Source of the DNA: Neolewinella litorea
GTDB lineage: Bacteria > Bacteroidota > Bacteroidia > Chitinophagales > Saprospiraceae
Direction of reading: 5' to 3'
DNA: 64,000 bases
Assembly: GCF_004803465.1 (NCBI RefSeq)
Contig: NZ_SRSF01000001.1
Coordinates: 1,054,501-1,118,500 of the forward strand
Shown here piece by piece: positions 39,292 to 49,400 of the stretch. The notes beneath the pieces were generated by a model. It made no database searches, had not been told where the DNA came from, and saw only the letters and a list, made by a program, of their open reading frames with translations. The position numbers and the translations under genes are program-made. The first letter of the stretch is position 1; each line of letters starts with the position of its first letter.

Positions 39292-39336
39292 CCGTTGGAC
39301 GGTCCCCCCACCGTCCAACCGCTATCCGTCCAACGG
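39292..39336 (+). promoter_or_regulatory. Alternative hairpins before gatB
   Basis: The arm gttggacggt (39294-39303) pairs perfectly with accgtccaac (39310-39319) across six C residues. A slightly shifted arm ccgttggacgg (39292-39302) pairs equally well with ccgtccaacgg (39326-39336). The two hairpins exclude each other. They end about 18 nt before the ATG and just before a TATCTTCG -7-like element, so they would lie upstream of that promoter, or in the leader of a longer transcript. Confidence 0.45.
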
Positions 39337-39339
39337 GGT

Positions 39340-39347
39340 TATCTTCG
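39340..39347 (+). promoter_or_regulatory. -7-like element TATCTTCG before gatB
   Basis: Same octamer as before pheS. It ends 7 nt before the gatB ATG, so a transcript from here would be nearly leaderless. Confidence 0.4.
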
Positions 39348-39354
39348 TCGCCAC

Positions 39355-40788
39355 ATGACCCCCTACGAAACCGTCATCGGCCTGGAAACCCACGTCCAGC
39401 TCGCCACCGCCTCCAAGGCCTTCTGCGGCGACCGCAACGCCTTTGGAGCGGAACCCAATACCAACATTAGCCCGGTGAGTCTCGGCTACCCCGGGACCCT
39501 TCCCTTCCTGAACGAGCGACAGGTGGAATTTGCCGTCAAACTGGGCCTGGCCCTCGGCTGCCAAATCAACCGGCGCAGCACCTTCGACCGCAAGAACTAC
39601 TCGTACGCCGACCTCCCCAAGGGATACCAAATCACCCAGGACGAGCACCCCATCTGTATCGGCGGAGCCCTCCCCCTGCGATTGTCCAGCGCCGAAGAAC
39701 CCTCCCGGAACATCCAGCTCCATCACATACACATGGAGGAGGACGCCGGCAAGTCAATCCACGCGGAAGGGGAAACCGGCAGCCGGGTCGACCTCAACCG
39801 CGCGGGTACCCCCCTGTTGGAGATTGTCACAGAACCCGACCTGCGGTCCGCCGAGGAGGTCGATGCCTTCATGAGCGGCATGCGACAACTCGTCAGGTGG
39901 CTGGGGATCAGCGACGGTAACATGGAGGAAGGCAGCCTGCGCTGTGACGTTAACGTGAGTGTACGGCCGCACGGACAATCCAACTACGGCACCCGCTGCG
40001 AGATCAAGAACATGAACTCCATGCGCTTCGCGCGTCGGGCCATCGCATACGAGACGGAGCGACAAGTAGCCTTACTGCAAGCCGGCCAGTCCGTAGTCCA
40101 GCAAACCAGACAGTTCGATCCCGAAACCGGCACCACCGCCGCCCTGCGTACCAAGGAGGACGCCCACGATTACCGGTACTTTCCCGACCCCGACCTGCCA
40201 CCCGTAGTGCTCACCGAGGCTTTCATCGAGCAATTGCGATCCGAGATTGGCACCCTACCCTGGGAGGCGTACGACCGGCTGATTGCCCTCGGACTGGATG
40301 CCGACGACGCGGCGCTCATCAGTGAGGACCGCACCCGTTACGAGACCTTCTTGCGGTACGCGGAGGCCTCCCCCGCCGTCCCCGAACTGGCCAAACTGTG
40401 GGTGAACCGCGTACTGCCCCTAACCCAGGATGCCGAACCCGGCCTGGAACCAGGAGGCTTCCACGCTCTGCAGGCGTTGATTGCCGAGGGGCGGGTAAGC
40501 GCTGCCAACGCGGCTTCCCGTCTGCTGCCGGATCTGCTCGAACGACCGGGTGACCCCGAAGCGCGGGCCAGCGAACTGGGCCTCATCCAGAATACCGACA
40601 CCGATTTCCTGACCGGCATCGCCCGCGAGGTGGTCGCCGCCAACCCCCAGCAAGTAACCGCGTACCGGAAGGGAAAGAAAGGACTGATCGGCTTCTTCAT
40701 GGGGGAAGTGATGAAAAAGAGCCAGGGCGCCGCCGAACCAAAAGAAACACAGGCCCTGTTGCGCACCTTACTGGAGGATAATGGCTGA
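39355..40788 (+). CDS. gatB: Asp/Glu-tRNA(Asn/Gln) amidotransferase subunit B
   Basis: A 477-residue subunit of the GatCAB amidotransferase, which makes Gln-tRNA(Gln) or Asn-tRNA(Asn) from the misacylated tRNA. The ATG at 39355 gives TPYETVIGLETHVQLATASKAFCGDRNAFGAEPNTNISPVSLGYPGTLP, the characteristic start. The kinase-like domain has FDRKNYSYADLPKGYQITQDEHPI, HIHMEEDAGKS, VDLNRAGTPLLEIVTEPDLRS and RCDVNVSVRPHGQSNYGTRCEIKNMNS; DAHDYRYFPDPDLPP follows, and the C-terminal YqeY-like tail ends in GKKGLIGFFMGEVMKKSQG. Length is normal. The GH13-like gene starts 2 nt after its stop. gatA and gatC are not in this window. Confidence 0.96.
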   Translation: MTPYETVIGLETHVQLATASKAFCGDRNAFGAEPNTNISPVSLGYPGTLPFLNERQVEFAVKLGLALGCQINRRSTFDRKNYSYADLPKGYQITQDEHPICIGGALPLRLSSAEEPSRNIQLHHIHMEEDAGKSIHAEGETGSRVDLNRAGTPLLEIVTEPDLRSAEEVDAFMSGMRQLVRWLGISDGNMEEGSLRCDVNVSVRPHGQSNYGTRCEIKNMNSMRFARRAIAYETERQVALLQAGQSVVQQTRQFDPETGTTAALRTKEDAHDYRYFPDPDLPPVVLTEAFIEQLRSEIGTLPWEAYDRLIALGLDADDAALISEDRTRYETFLRYAEASPAVPELAKLWVNRVLPLTQDAEPGLEPGGFHALQALIAEGRVSAANAASRLLPDLLERPGDPEARASELGLIQNTDTDFLTGIAREVVAANPQQVTAYRKGKKGLIGFFMGEVMKKSQGAAEPKETQALLRTLLEDNG

Positions 40789-40790
40789 TC

Positions 40791-42812
40791 ATGGCATCTT
40801 CCTTCGCAGACTACCTGAATAACTGGCACCTCCACGGCGCGGAGGCCATCGAGGATTACACCGACCGGAAGACCTCTTACGTCGTCGGACTTCCGCCCCA
40901 ACGCGCTTTGGAACTTTCCGCAGCGGAACTGGCCCGCATCCTGAACGATCGGCTGGGTGAGGAGTCTTTCCGGCAGGCGATTGACCCCGAAGTGCGCGTG
41001 GCCGGTCACCTGGACGACCGGCCGAACGGTGACTGGCTGAAGTCGTGCCACACCGTCGGAATTAACGTGCGGACCGTCGGCAGCTTCTGGAACATGCTCA
41101 AGTACGCCCTCACGCTTCCCGATCACATCCGCGGGATCCACCTGCTACCGATTTGGGAGCCGGGCGTGGCAGGTAGCCTCTACGGTATGGCCAGCTGGAA
41201 CCTTAACCCGGAGTTTCTGGACCATGATACATTGCGCATGTTTCCCGGGCTGCGTTCCGTGGAATCTCAGCTGCAAGTAACCCTTAACCTCCTCCACGCC
41301 CTGGGAAAGGTGGTGGGCGTGGATGTCATGCCCTATGCCGACCGCTACAGCGAGATCGTCCTGGCCAACCCCGCTTTCTTCGAGTGGCTGATCCGCGACG
41401 ACCTCACCATTACCGATCACCGCATACACCTGCACGAGACCGCCGGAGCCGCCATACTCGACTGGCTGGAAACCACCGACCCCGGCACCCGCGTACACCG
41501 CCCTACCTTCTTTCGGGAAACCTCCGAAGCCGAACGCCTGAACGTACTCTTCGGCCCACCCGCCGACTACGACACCCGGCGGGAACGGCGGGCGGACCTG
41601 GTGGATTTTCTATACCACCGTGGCCTGGAACCCGTACCGGTCACGACGGCCCCGCCCTACCACGGACTCGAGGTGGACCCCTCGCCCGAAGCCCAGACCG
41701 TCGACGAGGCCGGCCACCGCCGGCGCGAGAATCTTTCCACCCGGCCCGGGGCCATGAGCCGGGTATTGGGATCGCTGGCCCGCTTCAAGTTTTACGGCCG
41801 CAAGGACGACAACCGCGACTGGGCCATCGATTTTGATCGTCCGCGCGCGGAGGTCTGGGACTACTTTACCGACAAATACGCCGAGCTACAGGCCCGCTAC
41901 GGCTTCGACTTTATGCGCGGGAAGATGTCGCAGGTACAGATGCGACCGCAAGGCGTGCCGGGAGTGATCGACACTTTTTACGATCCGCTGCGCGCCGTCA
42001 AACACCGTATCGCGCGCGACGCGCCCCACTTCGCCTACTTTGCAGATGGCTCCCTGGGAGAATCAGGCACCGGTTCTTACGGCGATGGTTTAGAGCACCT
42101 TACGGCATCCGAAGCAGAAGTTACTTCAGGTAATTTGCAGCGTCTGGCACCCGGGACATCCGAGTTTCTCGACGCGCTGACCTCCTATCTGGAGATCGCC
42201 GAAGTCACGCCGGTCACGCCCGCTTCCACGGTGATTACGGGCAAGGAGGATGACCCCCGCTTCGATCACCTTTACCACCACGGGGAGGTGGCACGGCTGT
42301 TCACGGGTCTGTTCAACGGACGCCTCCCGCTCTACTTTTCCCTCGGCTACGAGCAACGCGACCGCCATTTTTCGCCCGCTCCTGATGCCTTTTACACCAA
42401 CCGGTACGTCACCCTGGAGCGCGTCGGACCAAAGTCGGTCTCCGGCTCCTGGCGTTGGGGCGATAACCTCGAGCTGTTCCGGGGCCTGCAGTCGGTCCAC
42501 CGCTTTGCGGAGGAGCATGCGGTGCTGCTGGGCGCGGACGCGGGTGCAGTATCCGTCGGCGATGACGGCGGGGTAAGCTGGTTCAAAACCCCACCTTCGG
42601 GCGACTCCACCTACCTCTTTCTGGTAAATTTTGCGTCTGAGGCCCGAACCCTGCAGGTAGTGATGCCCACGGGCGAAGGGGCGATTGAACTGCTCTTTCA
42701 CTGGCCGGATAATATCCTACAGCCGCAGCACGAGTTGAACCAAGAAACCGCAAGCTTCACGCTGAGCTCAGGTGAAGTCCGCTGCTACCGGCTGCGGCGA
42801 GCCCACTCGTAG
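40791..42812 (+). CDS. GH13-like (sucrose phosphorylase-like) protein with altered active site
   Basis: A 673-residue protein with the alpha-amylase-type barrel, closest in feel to sucrose-phosphorylase-like GH13 proteins. Recognisable strands are IRGIHLLPIWEP and LGKVVGVDVMPYADRYSE (strand-3-like), then YGFDFMRGKMSQVQMRP, FADGSLGESGTGSYGD (general-acid region) and TPASTVITGKEDDPRFDHLYHHGE (last catalytic Asp region). In relatives the segment after Arg376-Gly377 should carry the nucleophile Asp, but here residue 378 is Lys, and the usual His is Gln381. The protein is probably catalytically changed or inactive as a glycosidase. It starts 2 nt after gatB. A local drop in GC occurs near 42095-42140. 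The fold is well supported; activity and substrate are not. Confidence 0.75.
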   Translation: MASSFADYLNNWHLHGAEAIEDYTDRKTSYVVGLPPQRALELSAAELARILNDRLGEESFRQAIDPEVRVAGHLDDRPNGDWLKSCHTVGINVRTVGSFWNMLKYALTLPDHIRGIHLLPIWEPGVAGSLYGMASWNLNPEFLDHDTLRMFPGLRSVESQLQVTLNLLHALGKVVGVDVMPYADRYSEIVLANPAFFEWLIRDDLTITDHRIHLHETAGAAILDWLETTDPGTRVHRPTFFRETSEAERLNVLFGPPADYDTRRERRADLVDFLYHRGLEPVPVTTAPPYHGLEVDPSPEAQTVDEAGHRRRENLSTRPGAMSRVLGSLARFKFYGRKDDNRDWAIDFDRPRAEVWDYFTDKYAELQARYGFDFMRGKMSQVQMRPQGVPGVIDTFYDPLRAVKHRIARDAPHFAYFADGSLGESGTGSYGDGLEHLTASEAEVTSGNLQRLAPGTSEFLDALTSYLEIAEVTPVTPASTVITGKEDDPRFDHLYHHGEVARLFTGLFNGRLPLYFSLGYEQRDRHFSPAPDAFYTNRYVTLERVGPKSVSGSWRWGDNLELFRGLQSVHRFAEEHAVLLGADAGAVSVGDDGGVSWFKTPPSGDSTYLFLVNFASEARTLQVVMPTGEGAIELLFHWPDNILQPQHELNQETASFTLSSGEVRCYRLRRAHS

Positions 42813-42896
42813 GAGTCGCCACGCAACCACCAACTGAGGAATTGCTTCCCGCTGAACCCAAATCACCGCCGGGCAGTTAGGCCGAAAACCTTTCCT

Positions 42897-44438
42897 GTGC
42901 CCTATTCCCGCCTGCGGCTCATCCTCGGCGACCAGCTGAACGAAAATCACTCCTGGTTCGCCAAGGTGGATGAGGAGACCGTCTACTGCCTTTTCGAGAC
43001 CTACTCCGAAGCCACCTACACCCGGCACCATATCCAGAAGATCACCGGCTTCTTCCTGGCTATGCGGGCCTTCGCGGCTCGGCTGCGGGACCTCGGCCAC
43101 GATGTCCTCTACTTCACCCTCGACGACACCCGGGAGGCCGGCTGGGAAACGATTACCGATGCCGTTGACGCGGTGCGCCAACGGGAAGGTGTAACCACCT
43201 TCGAGTACCAATACCCCGATGAATGGCGGCTGGACCAGGAATTGATAAAATATTCGGAAAAAGCTGGAGGAGTAGTTTGTGATTCCGAGCATTTTCTTTC
43301 CCGCCGCCACGACGTAGCCGACCTTTTTAAAGGAAAGGACCGCTACCTGATGGAGACCTTTTACCGCGAGATGCGTCGCCGGCACGATATACTCATGGAC
43401 GCCAACGGGGAACCGGCCACGGGACAGTGGAACTACGACGAAGACAATCGTGGTCGGCTGCCGGCGGAACTTTCCATCCCGGCAGCCTCCACCTTTGAGC
43501 GGGACGCCGGAGAGGTGGTGGAACTCCTTGAGCGACACGACATTCCCACTATGGGGCGCATGCCCGGTGGCAGGTTCACCTATCCGGTAACGCGGGAGGA
43601 GTGTCTGGAGGCCTTGAAGGATTTTTGTGGTAACCGATTGGTATACTTCGGCACCTACCAGGATGCGATGACGCGGCGCGATCCCCTCCTGTACCACGCC
43701 AATCTGAGTTTCGCCACGAACACGAAACTGCTTTCGCCCCGTGAAGTGATCGACGCCGCCGTACGGTCCTGGAAGCAAGACCCGGAGCGGATCACCTTCA
43801 ACCAGGTGGAAGGCTTCGTGCGCCAGATCCTGGGTTGGCGTGAATACATGCGCGGGGTTTACTGGGCCAAAATGCCTGAATTCGCCACCACCAATGCCCT
43901 TGAGCACCGGGCGGCGTTACCCGGTTGGTACTGGACGGGGGATACGAAGATGAACTGTTTGAACCACGCCATCAACCAAAGCCTGGACCGCGCCTACGCC
44001 CACCACATCCAGCGGCTGATGATCACCGGAAACTTCGCCCTGATCCTGGGGGCGCACCCCGACGAGGTAGACGCCTGGTACCTTGGCGTTTACATCGACG
44101 CGATCGAGTGGGTGGAGATCACCAACACCCGCGGCATGAGCCAGCGCGCCGACGGCGGACTGATCGCCACCAAGCCCTACTGCAGTTCGGCCAACTACAT
44201 CAACAAGATGAGCGACTACTGCAAGGACTGCCATTACAACCCCAAGAAGCACACCGGAGAGAAGGCCTGCCCCTTCAACAGCCTGTACTGGGATTTCCTG
44301 GACCGTCACCGCGAACGCTTCGAGGGCAATTACCGTATGGCCTTCATGTACAAGACCTGGGAGCGGAAGGGTGCTGCGCAACAGGCCGCCATACTGGAAC
44401 GGGCCGCCTGGGTCAAGGAGCACGCCGAGGAACTGTAA
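42897..44438 (+). CDS. Fe-S bacterial cryptochrome/(6-4) photolyase, PhrB-like
   Basis: A 513-residue member of the FeS-BCP group, which repairs (6-4) photoproducts with blue light. It starts at a GTG (PYSRLRLILGDQLNENHSWF). Four cysteines fit the [4Fe-4S] ligands: C354 (KMNC), C442 and C445 (YCKDC) and C458 (EKACPF); the 88-3-13 spacing equals that of Agrobacterium PhrB. The FAD region has LGWREYMRGVYWAKMP and RLMITGNFALILGAHPDEVDAWYLGVYIDAIEWVEITNTRGMSQRADGG. The N-terminal alpha/beta domain (residues 1-130) would bind a second chromophore such as a lumazine. It lies 84 nt after the GH13-like gene. It may be expressed with the preceding genes or alone; no clear -7 element was found. Confidence 0.94.
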   Translation: MPYSRLRLILGDQLNENHSWFAKVDEETVYCLFETYSEATYTRHHIQKITGFFLAMRAFAARLRDLGHDVLYFTLDDTREAGWETITDAVDAVRQREGVTTFEYQYPDEWRLDQELIKYSEKAGGVVCDSEHFLSRRHDVADLFKGKDRYLMETFYREMRRRHDILMDANGEPATGQWNYDEDNRGRLPAELSIPAASTFERDAGEVVELLERHDIPTMGRMPGGRFTYPVTREECLEALKDFCGNRLVYFGTYQDAMTRRDPLLYHANLSFATNTKLLSPREVIDAAVRSWKQDPERITFNQVEGFVRQILGWREYMRGVYWAKMPEFATTNALEHRAALPGWYWTGDTKMNCLNHAINQSLDRAYAHHIQRLMITGNFALILGAHPDEVDAWYLGVYIDAIEWVEITNTRGMSQRADGGLIATKPYCSSANYINKMSDYCKDCHYNPKKHTGEKACPFNSLYWDFLDRHRERFEGNYRMAFMYKTWERKGAAQQAAILERAAWVKEHAEEL

Positions 44439-44462
44439 CCCCTGCCCTCCCCAACTTTTTCC

Positions 44463-44470
44463 TACCTTCA
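44463..44470 (+). promoter_or_regulatory. -7-like element TACCTTCA before sucC
   Basis: TACCTTCA, 21 nt before the sucC ATG. It fits TAnnTTYG in all but the last base. No -33 TTG at suitable distance was seen. Confidence 0.35.
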
Positions 44471-44491
44471 CGACCCACAAAAATCTACCGA

Positions 44492-45694
<1,203 letters not shown>

Positions 45695-45714
45695 ACGCCG
45701 CCGACCCGACCCTG

Positions 45715-45750
45715 AAAAAAGGGCCGCCGGAAATTCCGGCGGCCCTTTTT
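45715..45750 (+). terminator. Bidirectional Rho-independent terminator
   Basis: A perfect 10-bp stem, gggccgccgg (45721-45730) with ccggcggccc (45736-45745), closed by a 5-nt loop and flanked by six A before and five T after. It serves sucC on the plus strand and the convergent lipoprotein gene on the minus strand. Confidence 0.93.
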
Positions 45751-46428
45751 CTATTTTACTTCTTCCTCCGGGCGGATGGGAACGCTGATCTCCCGCACCC
45801 TCAACCCCAATTCGTCAAGGCCCGGGGTGTCGCTGTCAATCGGCACGTCTCCCACCAGTGAATCGGGCAGGGTTCCGGGCCCGAGCCGTTCGGGTGTGTA
45901 GGTCAGGCGGACCAGAATGTTCTTCAGCCGCCCACCCCGCCAATCGCTGACGGTACCGCCGTAATCCCAACCGAAGCCGCGAAAAACGAAGCCGCGACCG
46001 TTCATCCTCCGCAGATCTTCCAGGGTACTACCGATGATCAGACCGGTGGTAGCGTGCGTCCAGTTCGACCGCGGGTTGGTGAAGCGGGCCCGGGCTGGCT
46101 GTTTGTCCTCGCCAAGCTCGATGTACAGTTCGTCGTATTGGCCGGGGAAGAGTACGTAGCCCGGTATAGTGGTGCCTTCACCGGCCGGCAGATCACGGCT
46201 TTCCAGGTTATCGGATCCGTAGAGGTTCTCTACCCGCGACATGGGCATCCCGGGGGTGATGCCGCCTATCCGCTCACCGGGCACAAAACTGCGGTCGCTC
46301 TCCACGGGAAGGTTGGAACGCCCCTGAAAGATCGGAGCGAAAGGCTGGTCGGAGGCGGGAGGGTCACCACTCTCCATACAAGCGGCCAGGAGCAAGCCCA
46401 CCGCCAGATAACATAAGCCCTTGTACAT
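45751..46428 (-). CDS. Lipoprotein of unknown function
   Basis: A 225-residue lipoprotein that I cannot name. The ATG at 46428 gives MYKGLCYLAVGLLLAAC, a clean lipobox; a further Met at 46458 would add a charged stretch. The mature domain has RSFVPGERIGGITPGMPMSRVENLYGSDNLESRDLPAGEGTTIPGYVLFPGQYDELYIEL, a pattern (G-x-x-P-G-M-x-x-x-x-V-x-x-x-Y-G) typical of small envelope proteins with an alpha/beta repeat, then THATTGLIIGSTLEDLRRMNGRGFVFRGFGWDYGGTVSDW, where the same G-x-x-L-x-x-L motif is repeated. The protein probably binds something in the periplasm. It ends at the bidirectional terminator; pyruvate carboxylase lies downstream of its start on the same strand, 58 nt away. Confidence 0.78.
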   Translation of the reverse strand: MYKGLCYLAVGLLLAACMESGDPPASDQPFAPIFQGRSNLPVESDRSFVPGERIGGITPGMPMSRVENLYGSDNLESRDLPAGEGTTIPGYVLFPGQYDELYIELGEDKQPARARFTNPRSNWTHATTGLIIGSTLEDLRRMNGRGFVFRGFGWDYGGTVSDWRGGRLKNILVRLTYTPERLGPGTLPDSLVGDVPIDSDTPGLDELGLRVREISVPIRPEEEVK

Positions 46429-46486
46429 GCGCGATTTCGGCTTTTCATGGTAGACCACGCAAGGCGCGGTAAAGTTTAACGCACGA

Positions 46487-49400
46487 TCACCCCTTTGCTA
46501 CCTTAATGATCAAGTCGTTAGCTTCGACGAGGGTTTTCTCCTTCAGGGGTATTAGGGTAACCTCGCCCGACACCGGACTGGTGATGGTAGACTCCATCTT
46601 CATAGCTTCGATCACGAAGAGAGGATCGCCGGCCTCAACCTGATCGCCGACCTTGACCAGGATCCGGCTAAGGTTGCCTTGCAGGGGCGAACCCACCTCA
46701 TTTTCTCCACTGGCCTTCTGGTGTACCGCCACCTTGCTTTCCAGCGACCGGTCGCGCACGGTGATACTGCGTGTCTGACCGTTCAAACTGAAGAACACCA
46801 GCCGGTTGCCCAGTTCGTCGGCGTTCGTCATGTTGAGGTACTTGATGGCAATGCGCTTGCCGGCACCGATGCGGACGAGGATCTCCTCGTTGGGCTTGAG
46901 GCCGTAGAAAAACGCCGGGGTCGGAATATTGGCTACCTCGCCGTACTCCTGCTGGAACTCTTTGAACTCAGCGAACACCTTCGGGTACAACTGCTGGCTG
47001 AGCAGGTCCATCATCCGGGGCTCCTCCTCAAATTCCTCGCGGTAAGCCTTGGCTACCGCCTCGAAATCCACCGGCTCCAGGTGAGCATTCGGACGGTCGG
47101 TGTAGGGCTGTTCGCCCTTCAGGACCATTTTCTGTACTTCCGGATCGAAACCGCCCTCGATCTGGCCGAGGTCGCCCCGCATCAGGCTTTTCACGCTGTC
47201 GGGAAAGTCCAGCTTGGCGCCCCGCTCGCGGATGTCGGCCTCGGTGAGGTTGTTGCTCGTCATGAACATGGCCATGTCTCCGACCACTTTCGAGGAGGGG
47301 GTCACCTTCACCAGATCACCGAAGAGCCGATTGGCGGCGGCGTAGTTCTCCCGGATGGTCGGAAATTGCTCCTCCAGTCCGAGCCCCCGGGCTTGTGGCC
47401 GCAGGTTGGAGTACTGTCCGCCCGGAATTTCCGTATCGTAGATCGTGGCGGTGCTAGCGCGCAGTTCCGTCTCAAAGGGGTAGTAATAGTTCCTGACCGT
47501 CTCGAAGTAATCGGCGTAGCGGTTGAGCAGGGGCAGGTCCACGGGGTTCTCCCGCGGGTGGCCCTGCATCATGGCCACGATGCTGTTGTAGCCCGGCTGG
47601 GAGGTCAGTCCGGAGAGGCTGTTGATGGCCACGTCGACGATGTCCACGCCGGCATTGATGGCCTCCAGGTAGGTGGCGCTCTGGATACCGCTGGTGTCGT
47701 GGGTGTGCAGGTGAATCGGCAGGGAGACCTCTTCGCGCAGGGCGGTGATCAGTTCCCGCGCGGCCAGGGGTTTCAGCAGTCCGGCCATGTCCTTGATCGC
47801 CAACAGGTGGGCTCCGGCACTTTCAAGCCGCTTGGCCAGGTCGATATAGTACTGGAGGGTGAACTTGGTTTTACCCGGATTGGTGAGGTCGCCGGAGTAG
47901 CAGATACAGGCTTCGGCCAGACTGTTGGTGTTTTCCCGCACGGTACGGATCGACACCTCCATGTTCTTCACCCAGTTCAGGGAGTCGAAGATGCGGAACA
48001 GGTCGATGCCACCGGCGTACCCCTTCTCCCGCCCCTCGGCGTCGTAGAGCATGGAGCCACGGGCCGCTTCTTCGATGAACTTGATGATGAGGTTGTCGGG
48101 ATAGGCCTTGTACCCTACGGCGTTGCTACCGCGCAGCAGCATCTGGAAGATGGTGTTTGGTATGGCGGTACGCAGTTTGCGCAGCCGCCGCCACGGATCC
48201 TCCTTCAGAAAGCGGAGCGCCACGTCGAAGGTTGCCCCGCCCCAGACTTCCATACTGAAGAGGTCGCCCGGCTGATTGTAGGCGTAGCTCCGCGAGACGT
48301 TGAGCAGGTCGATCATCCGCATCCGCGTCGCCAGAAGGCTCTGGTGGGCGTCGCGGAAGGTGGTATCCGTATACTGAATGCGATTTTCCGATTTCAGCCA
48401 GTCGACGAAACCATCGCAACCCAGCTCCAGGAGCCGGTCACGGCTACCCGCGGGCACCTTGCCGTAAGGATCGAAGGGGGGCACCACCGGCTTGAGGAAG
48501 TTGCGCCCCGCTTCCTTGTTCTTTACGTCCGGATTGTCGTTGACGATCACGTCGGCCAGGTAGCGCAGGAGGCGCGTACCGCGGTCGCGGAAATTCGGCA
48601 GGTTCATCAGTTCCGGGTGATCGGGAATGAAGCGGACCGTAGCCTTTCCCTCCTGGAAATCCTGATTTTCCAGCAAATTGAGCAGGAAGCCAATGTTGGT
48701 TTTGACCCCCCGCACGCGGAACTCCCGCAGGGCCCGGTGGAGGCGCTCCGCCGCGCCCTTGAGGGTACGGCCCGATCCGGTCACCTTGACCAGGAGACTG
48801 TCGAAGTAGGGTGAAATGATGGCCCCGGGGAAAGCCGAGCCGGCATCCAGTCGAATGCCCATGCCGCTGGCCGAACGGTAGGCGATCAGCGTGCCGTAGT
48901 CGGGCTTGAAGTTGTTACTCGGATCCTCGGTCGTTACCCGGCACTGAATAGCGAAGCCGTTGGCCTGGATGTCTTCCTGACTGCGAATGAAGATGGTGGG
49001 ATGGTCGAGGCGGTACCCCATGGTGACGAGAAACTGCGTCCGCACCAGGTCGATGCCGGTAATCTCCTCCGTTACGGTGTGCTCAACCTGGATCCGGGGG
49101 TTGACCTCGATAAAGTAGATGGATTCGTCCTGGTCGACCAGAAACTCCACCGTACCGGCACAGTAGTAGTCGACCGCCCGGCCAAGCTTGAGGGCGTATT
49201 CGTAGAGTTTGTCCTTGGTCTCCTGTGAGAGGTTGGCGGCCGGGGCCACCTCCACCACCTTCTGGAATCGGCGCTGCACGGAGCAGTCACGCTCGAAGAG
49301 GTGTACCAGGTTGCCGTGGCGGTCGCCGAGCAACTGCACCTCGATGTGCCGGGGATTCTCGATAAATTTCTCGAGGAAGATGGTGCCGTTGCCAAACGCC

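Noticed and set aside
41483-41502. Further copies of the GC-rich element inside the GH13-like gene (also 42530-42547)
   Set aside because: They match the core, but the bases are also the natural codons for Gly-Thr-Arg and Ala-Asp-Ala-Gly segments within conserved protein sequence, so chance cannot be excluded.
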